A stretch of DNA of 64,000 nt from Bacteroidia bacterium. Lineage in GTDB: Bacteria > Bacteroidota > Bacteroidia > J057. The notes below the pieces were generated by a model. The model ran no database searches. It saw only the letters and a list, made by a program, of their open reading frames with translations, and had not been told where the DNA came from. The position numbers and the translations under genes are program-made. The stretch's first letter is position 1. The number at the start of each line of letters is the position of its first letter. The stretch is taken from assembly GCA_041391665.1 (NCBI GenBank), contig JAWKNO010000001.1, positions 558,001-622,000 of the forward strand, read 5' to 3'. Shown here one piece after another: positions 59,476 to 64,000 of this stretch.

Positions 59476-60378
59476 ATGAAATACCATCTGCTTATAGTCT
59501 GCTTATTCCTGATTTTCTGGAAATATTTGCCAGCCCAAAAAACACTGCCGCTGGCAAATGACACCATTCCATTTGTCCTCACGGAGTATAATAATATCAA
59601 GGTTAGGGTTCTGCTGAATGATACCGATTCGCTGGAGTTAAAATTTGATTCCGGCGCTACAGGTTTGCTCCTTACCCATGAGGCGATTGCAACAAAAACA
59701 AAACTGCTGGAAAGCCAAAACGAAAAAAAACCTACACAGGATTATCAAAAACTAGAAGCCCAAAGCCGCTTGCAAATCGGGAAGCTGAGATGGGACCATC
59801 TGGATGTTTATCCGGTAACTCTATCAGGACATGGTACAGACGGACGGTTTGGCTGGGACTTGTTTGAAGGCCGGATTTTGGAAATAAACTACGACAAAAA
59901 CATCATGGTTGTACATTCCCAGCTGCCTAAAAATGCCAAAGATTACACCAGACTAAAGATCGAATATGTGGAAACACTTTTTTGTGTAGAAGGCAGGCTG
60001 TTTGCCGGCAAAAAACACTACAAAAGCAGATTTCTTATTGACACAGGCTATCAGAAGGCATTGTTGCTGGACAGCGTTTTGATGGCGGAGCAAAATTTTC
60101 CCAAAGATTTGCCTGTGGTAAAAATAACCAGGCTTCGCAATGGCGCCGGGAAAGTATTTGAAACGAAAGTTGTAAACTGCGAAAAGCTGATGTTGCGCCA
60201 GTCATCGCTCAAAAACATTCCCACGCAATTATTAAACACAGATAACCCTGCCGGCTTTAAAACGCATATTCTGGGCAACGAACTATTAAAACGGTACAAC
60301 GCCTATTTCGATTTTCAGCAAAACCACATCTATCTCAGGCTTAATTCATTGGAATTGCTGCCTTATGGAGATGTGTAG
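59476..60378 (+). CDS. Exported retropepsin-like aspartyl protease family protein
   Basis: A 300-aa protein with a signal peptide (MKYHLLIVCLFL...LPAQ). Two half-barrels are visible: LELKFDSGATGLLLTHEAI and KSRFLIDTGYQKALLLDSV, each with Asp-[ST]-Gly of the bacterial retropepsin/gag-asp family, and GNELLKRYNAYFDFQQNHIYL at the end. ATG 59476 preferred to TTG 59431, which overlaps the esterase. Likely a periplasmic protease or peptide-binding protein. It converges on the nuclease gene with only 16 bp between stops. Confidence 0.8.
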   Translation: MKYHLLIVCLFLIFWKYLPAQKTLPLANDTIPFVLTEYNNIKVRVLLNDTDSLELKFDSGATGLLLTHEAIATKTKLLESQNEKKPTQDYQKLEAQSRLQIGKLRWDHLDVYPVTLSGHGTDGRFGWDLFEGRILEINYDKNIMVVHSQLPKNAKDYTRLKIEYVETLFCVEGRLFAGKKHYKSRFLIDTGYQKALLLDSVLMAEQNFPKDLPVVKITRLRNGAGKVFETKVVNCEKLMLRQSSLKNIPTQLLNTDNPAGFKTHILGNELLKRYNAYFDFQQNHIYLRLNSLELLPYGDV

Positions 60379-60394
60379 GGGAAAGAATGGGTGC

Positions 60395-61060
60395 TTAGTT
60401 CTGCAATTGTTGCCGAATCATCTCAAAAGCTGTAAAAAACTGATATACGCTTGCCTCGTCAATCTTATTAAATCCAAGATTGACGAGGCTGAGGATTTCA
60501 TTGAGGTATTTTCTCCTGTAATCCCGGATTGGATCCCAATTTAAACCCAATGTGTCAAGCATTTCCTGAATCCTTATGTATGTCTCCGCGTCATGAATAT
60601 TTTTGTTGGGCTTGAATATGTGAAGTTTTAAGTCGTACTCCAGTAGCTTAAATGGATCATAGGAATAATCATCGGGTTTCAGAATAAGGTCTACTTGCTT
60701 ATTTTTTTTTCTTTTGGTATTTATATCTGTGTCGGAGACAAACAGATTTTCCCAGAGCCAGCATCTTGTACTCTTTAGCTCTGGATCAAAATGATCCAAT
60801 TGCCCTTTTGAAGGGAATTCGCCTATATATTTGCCATTTTCCCACTTAGCAGAAGCGTATTGATCAGGATCGCAAAGGAATAGTTCCGTATAGGCACAAA
60901 CTCCACCCTGGCAGGCAAGGAGATTCATGAATATATCTCTATAAAAATGATGTTTGGATGAGGTATATGATCCATGATCGGGGGAGGCAGTGCTTTCCAA
61001 CTGATCTACCCATGTTTTGTATTGTGTCGCCAGGATTTGAGTTTTATCGATTTTCCTCAT
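60395..61060 (-). CDS. HNH-type nuclease of a Septu-like (PtuB-like) pair
   Basis: A 221-aa cytosolic protein. It matches the layout of the HNH nucleases found beside ATPases in Septu and in retron defence cassettes: GGVCAYTE (Cys55) where relatives have CAYCE, then GQLDHFDP with Asp89 and His90, and LWENLFVSDTDINTKRKKN with Asn105 and Asn114, equivalent to the HNH Asn and the N-T-K-K end. The second Cys of the zinc or structural pair is Thr58, so the site is degenerate or rearranged. The tail (~125-221) is unknown and helical. Start is 5 bp after the ATPase stop. In known systems this nuclease attacks DNA on phage infection. Confidence 0.72.
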   Translation of the reverse strand: MRKIDKTQILATQYKTWVDQLESTASPDHGSYTSSKHHFYRDIFMNLLACQGGVCAYTELFLCDPDQYASAKWENGKYIGEFPSKGQLDHFDPELKSTRCWLWENLFVSDTDINTKRKKNKQVDLILKPDDYSYDPFKLLEYDLKLHIFKPNKNIHDAETYIRIQEMLDTLGLNWDPIRDYRRKYLNEILSLVNLGFNKIDEASVYQFFTAFEMIRQQLQN

Positions 61061-61065
61061 GGCTG

Positions 61066-62445
61066 TCAGTCTGCTAGTTCCCAGTCGAGCTTTTCTGCAA
61101 GGTCTTTATATTCAGGATAAAGTGCCTGTGCTTCAGAAACTTTGCCTACCCGATTTAATTCTTTGATTTGGTCAGCCAGGTAGGATGCCCGCATTTGTGC
61201 TTTATTCCTGAAATCGCTATCCCCGCCTTCGATCTTCATGTCGAAGATATTCTTAAGGACTGTACCATATTTGTAATAGCGGGGATCAATCGTATAGTTA
61301 TCTATATGGTTTTCTCCTGAAAAATATACCTCCCTATAGACTTTTCCGGTTTCATTAAACTTCAGTTCTACAATTTCCCATGGCTCAAAAGAAGACGCTA
61401 CAATCGGGGAATGTGTGGCGAAAAAAAACTGTGCTTCAGGAGCAATTCGGGTATAAAAATTAATAATTTCTGCCTGCTTGTCCGGATAAAGCGACCGCTC
61501 TGGTTCATCGATCAAAACTATTCGATCCTCGGTTGGGAGTTTGATAAGTGGAATGGCAGTCAGTATCACCTGTTTGGTACCGGTACTCCAAAAATTTGTG
61601 TCTATATCCGTTCCTTCAAAAGTCTGTAGCTGAATAGTGAACAAATCTTTTGTTGACTTAAAATCCAGCTCACGTTTAATTTTGACCTTAAAGTCTTTGA
61701 TTATAGGGTCCAGTGCGTCTGCAAGGCTGTTAATTGGGCTTGGGTTTTTTTTGCGCCATTCATTAAGTTCTTCAACTTTTTGCTGAATGGCTTCTGGTGA
61801 AACATTCAGGTTTTCCGCAATATTACTGATAGCCAGCCTCTTTTGTGTTTCCTGTTCCCTATGATCAAGCAGATCTTTCAGAATATAGTACCAAACTTCC
61901 ACTGGCGGGATAGAACTAAAATCAATGACTTCTGTTTTTTGGAGTTTTTCTACTATTTCTCGAATATATTCCTGTGAATATTCCCCTTTATCCGCCTGCT
62001 TGAGATTGATTTTCCCAAATTTTTCAAAAGACCAGAGTATTTCTGCTGGGAAATAGTAAAGGATTGTTTTCACTATTGAGCGAGCAAGAGAGATATCTGG
62101 GTTATTTGTAACTGGCCTTAATAATCCTAATATAGTAGTTCTCGTTTGGGGACTCAGTTCTTCCTGGCGGGCAGTAAAGATCTTACCCTCGTATAAATAA
62201 TCAATCTTAATGTTTCCTGAAATTGATAATGGGATCTCTATAATGCTATTGCTATTATTGGAGAAAGCCTGCGTATAAAACCTGATCAAATCCAATATCG
62301 TAGTTTTCCCTGTCCCACTTTGTCCGATAAAACAAACCTTATCCAAAGGCTGCCCTGCTTTTATATGTCCTTCAGGATAAGTAAGATCAATGGATAAATC
62401 CTTAAACTGCCGGAAATCCTTTATGTCTATTCGGTTGATCTTCAT
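61066..62445 (-). CDS. OLD/ABC-type ATPase of a Septu-like (PtuA-like) pair
   Basis: A 459-aa cytosolic ATPase of the AAA_15/OLD group. The opening MKINRIDIKDFRQFKDLSID is typical of SMC/ABC-like N-termini. Walker A GQSGTGKTT lies at 41-49; Walker B is RIVLIDEPERSLYPDKQ; the His-switch is FFATHSPIVASSF. A helical insert spans ~190-260 where SMC proteins have coiled coils. There is no TOPRIM domain, so it is not an OLD nuclease. With the HNH protein it should form a PtuA-PtuB type complex (inference from gene pairing). Both genes are more A/T-rich than the flanks. Confidence 0.82.
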   Translation of the reverse strand: MKINRIDIKDFRQFKDLSIDLTYPEGHIKAGQPLDKVCFIGQSGTGKTTILDLIRFYTQAFSNNSNSIIEIPLSISGNIKIDYLYEGKIFTARQEELSPQTRTTILGLLRPVTNNPDISLARSIVKTILYYFPAEILWSFEKFGKINLKQADKGEYSQEYIREIVEKLQKTEVIDFSSIPPVEVWYYILKDLLDHREQETQKRLAISNIAENLNVSPEAIQQKVEELNEWRKKNPSPINSLADALDPIIKDFKVKIKRELDFKSTKDLFTIQLQTFEGTDIDTNFWSTGTKQVILTAIPLIKLPTEDRIVLIDEPERSLYPDKQAEIINFYTRIAPEAQFFFATHSPIVASSFEPWEIVELKFNETGKVYREVYFSGENHIDNYTIDPRYYKYGTVLKNIFDMKIEGGDSDFRNKAQMRASYLADQIKELNRVGKVSEAQALYPEYKDLAEKLDWELAD

Positions 62446-62473
62446 GAAAAACTGCTCTATCTGATTGTTTTAC

Positions 62474-62481
62474 CAAATATA
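62474..62481 (-). promoter_or_regulatory. -7 box for the ATPase-nuclease pair
   Basis: Read on the minus strand, TATATTTG fits TAnnTTTG and lies 28 bp before the ATPase ATG. A TTTG further upstream leaves a 23-bp spacer, longer than the usual 19, so strength is uncertain. Confidence 0.4.
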
Positions 62482-62605
62482 AAGAAAATCTTCCCAATCC
62501 TCCACAAAACCCCTCCCGCTTCTCTTTACCCCAAATTTCGCACTGTTCGTCACTTACTTTTTGTTGCAAAGTGGCTGTTGGCTTGTTTGTGGGAAATCTC
62601 ATGGA

Positions 62606-63508
62606 ATGCCTGCAACAATTTCACTGAAAATCTCAGGTCTTAACAAAACCTATAAAAATGGTGTGAAGGCGCTGGATAATGTCTCGGTCAATATTGGCCC
62701 GGGCATGTTTGGCCTTCTTGGCCCCAACGGTGCGGGAAAATCGTCGCTGATGCGTACCATCGCCACGCTCCAAAACCCTGATTCTGGACAGATATTTTTT
62801 GAAGAAATAGACGTGCTCAACAACGTTATGCAACTCCGCCGGATTCTTGGGTATTTACCGCAGGAGTTTGGCGTCTATCCCAAAATGTCTGCCGAATCAC
62901 TTCTCAACTATTTTGCACTGCTCAAAGGTGTATCCGGTAAAACCGACCGTCAAAAACTTATTCAAGAGGTACTGGAAATCACTCATCTGTCTGATGTGAG
63001 GAAGGAGTATGTCGAAAATTTTTCCGGGGGAATGAAACAACGGTTTGGTATCGCACAGGTTCTGCTCAATAAACCCCGGCTCCTGATTGTGGATGAGCCT
63101 ACGGCAGGCCTCGACCCCGCTGAGCGCAATCGCTTCCTCAATGTGCTCCGCGAAGTGGCCCTGAAAAATACGATCATCTTCTCTACGCATATCGTGGACG
63201 ATGTCAAAGATCTCTGCAATGAAATGGCGATTATGTTTGGCGGCAGGATTTTAAAACAAATCGCGCCATCACAGGCTATCGCCGAAATGTATGGGCAAAT
63301 CTGGGTGAAAAATACTGATGGGCAAATCTTGCCTCAGTTGGAAAATGATTATAAAGTTCTGTCATCCCGCTACAACCCTGACAATTCTGTTGCAGTCAGG
63401 GTGTTCTCTCCAGAAAAACCGGGAGATGATTTTTTCAGCGATTCGCCGCAGTTGGAGGATGTGTATTTTTTTACGCTCTGGGGCTCAAGCTTAGGGAAAC
63501 AAGAATAA
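62606..63508 (+). CDS. ABC transporter ATP-binding protein
   Basis: A 300-aa ABC-2 type ATPase. Walker A GLLGPNGAGKSS, Q-loop LPQEFGVYPKMS, signature NFSGGMKQRFG, Walker B LLIVDEPTAGLDP and H-loop STHIVDD are all intact. ATG 62606 gives the standard beta1 strand; the in-frame TTG at 62561 adds an unrelated leader. It precedes its permease gene by 4 bp. Such pairs often export peptides, lipids or drugs in Bacteroidota. Confidence 0.94.
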   Translation: MPATISLKISGLNKTYKNGVKALDNVSVNIGPGMFGLLGPNGAGKSSLMRTIATLQNPDSGQIFFEEIDVLNNVMQLRRILGYLPQEFGVYPKMSAESLLNYFALLKGVSGKTDRQKLIQEVLEITHLSDVRKEYVENFSGGMKQRFGIAQVLLNKPRLLIVDEPTAGLDPAERNRFLNVLREVALKNTIIFSTHIVDDVKDLCNEMAIMFGGRILKQIAPSQAIAEMYGQIWVKNTDGQILPQLENDYKVLSSRYNPDNSVAVRVFSPEKPGDDFFSDSPQLEDVYFFTLWGSSLGKQE

Positions 63509-63512
63509 AATT

Positions 63513-64000
63513 ATGTTTACGATTATCTTCTCCCAGGAACTGAAATACTGGTCGAAAAACCCTTCTGTATATGTGTACAGCCTCGTGTTATTTCTGCTGG
63601 CAACAGGAACAATGGCCGGAACCGCAGGCATATTCGGAGAAGATTCAACCCATTCTCTGCTATTGGCCAATTCGCCCGAAGGGATATACTCTCTCATGAA
63701 TCTTTTTCTCAAGCTGCTGCTTTTTATAATCCCTGCGATCATTGGAAATTCGGTCTGCCGGGATTACCGGAGCAATATGTACAAGGTTTTATACACGTAT
63801 CCTTTTACCAAAATTACCTACCTCCTCGCCAAATTTTCGAGCGCATATATCGTCGTTTTTCTGATCGCATTAGTGATCGGAGCCGGGTTTGTCGCAGGAG
63901 CTAACCTTCCCGGAGTCGTGCCTTCACGGGTAACTGCGTTCGACCCGGGGGTATATGTTCATATTTACGGCGTCTATATTTTGCCTAATGTGTTTTTCTT
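63513..64000 (+). CDS. ABC transporter permease, N-terminal part
   Basis: Open to the window end: the first ~162 residues. MFTIIFSQELKYWSKNPSVYVYS is a cytosolic start; membrane helices follow (SLVLFLLATGTMAGTAG, LLLFIIPAIIGNSVC, YIVVFLIALVIGAGFVAG). The opening resembles the large Bacteroidota permeases that carry an M1-type aminopeptidase domain at the C-terminus, but that part is outside the window (inference). Partner ATPase is 4 bp upstream. Confidence 0.85.
   Translation, partial: MFTIIFSQELKYWSKNPSVYVYSLVLFLLATGTMAGTAGIFGEDSTHSLLLANSPEGIYSLMNLFLKLLLFIIPAIIGNSVCRDYRSNMYKVLYTYPFTKITYLLAKFSSAYIVVFLIALVIGAGFVAGANLPGVVPSRVTAFDPGVYVHIYGVYILPNVFF

Noticed and set aside
60395..62445. Retron containing the ATPase and HNH genes
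   Set aside because: No reverse transcriptase frame or structured msr/msd region is visible between 59.4 and 62.6 kb.

Overview
The window reads as chromosomal DNA of a Bacteroidota bacterium, most likely a Saprospiria/Lewinella-like or Cytophagia-like marine or soil glycan degrader (lineage is inference). The signs are C-terminal type IX secretion (T9SS) sorting domains (27.2 and 31.8 kb), a SprB-type repeat, a one-protein hybrid two-component regulator ending in AraC, paired LytS/LytTR regulators, TAnnTTTG-like -7 promoter boxes, weak Shine-Dalgarno sites and many lipoprotein or Sec signal peptides. No rRNA, tRNA, CRISPR array, plasmid origin or SusC/SusD pair was seen.

Layout. 0-4.3 kb: sialic-acid scavenging, with a divergent FadR-type GntR regulator (cut by the window edge), a GH33 sialidase, and a fusion of a kelch mutarotase to a sodium:solute symporter. 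4.3-11.5 kb: a DUF6134 protein, an HI0933-type flavoprotein, a large 7TM-DISM sensor kinase/receiver/AraC hybrid with a well-formed promoter and three copies of a 13-bp element, an SDR and an ERG4/ERG24-type sterol reductase. 11.8-18.8 kb: a three-gene exported operon of an F-type lectin, a double F-type lectin fused to a metzincin protease, and a 1389-aa multidomain protein. 20.5-26 kb: a lipocalin, then an AraC regulator followed by six closely packed A/T-rich genes (two duplicated ABM-like proteins, MBL hydrolase, SnoaL-like protein, barrel-like protein, O-methyltransferase). 26-33 kb: a DUF6624 protein, two T9SS cargo proteins, and katG with two OxyR-type boxes.

33.3-36.9 kb holds a double-domain esterase and a GH43 enzyme. 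37-39.7 kb is a scrappy accessory patch: the tail of an Rpn-type transposase, a fragment of a VOC gene, a LACTB-like hydrolase and orphans, bracketed by copies of a ~45-bp repeat. 39.8-48.8 kb: GH13 enzyme, serine hydrolase with TPR, LytS/LytTR pair, a 1278-aa fusion of DUF6807 to a PVC-type dehydrogenase with HEAT region and cytochrome c, and a cupin. 49-54 kb: small cytochrome c, orphans, TlpA-DUF3738 fusion, VOC protein and FabV. 54-60.4 kb: GH8, an AAC(3)-I-like acetyltransferase, GH51 arabinofuranosidase, esterase and retropepsin-like protein; with the 33-37 kb enzymes this forms an arabinoxylan capacity lacking SusCD.

60.4-62.4 kb is a compact two-gene minus-strand module, an OLD/ABC-type ATPase followed after 5 bp by a small HNH nuclease. 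It looks like a divergent Septu-type (PtuA-PtuB) phage-defence system and is the best candidate for an unusual system here. The window ends in an ABC exporter ATPase and the start of its permease. Most functions are assigned from motifs read by eye; no database search was possible.
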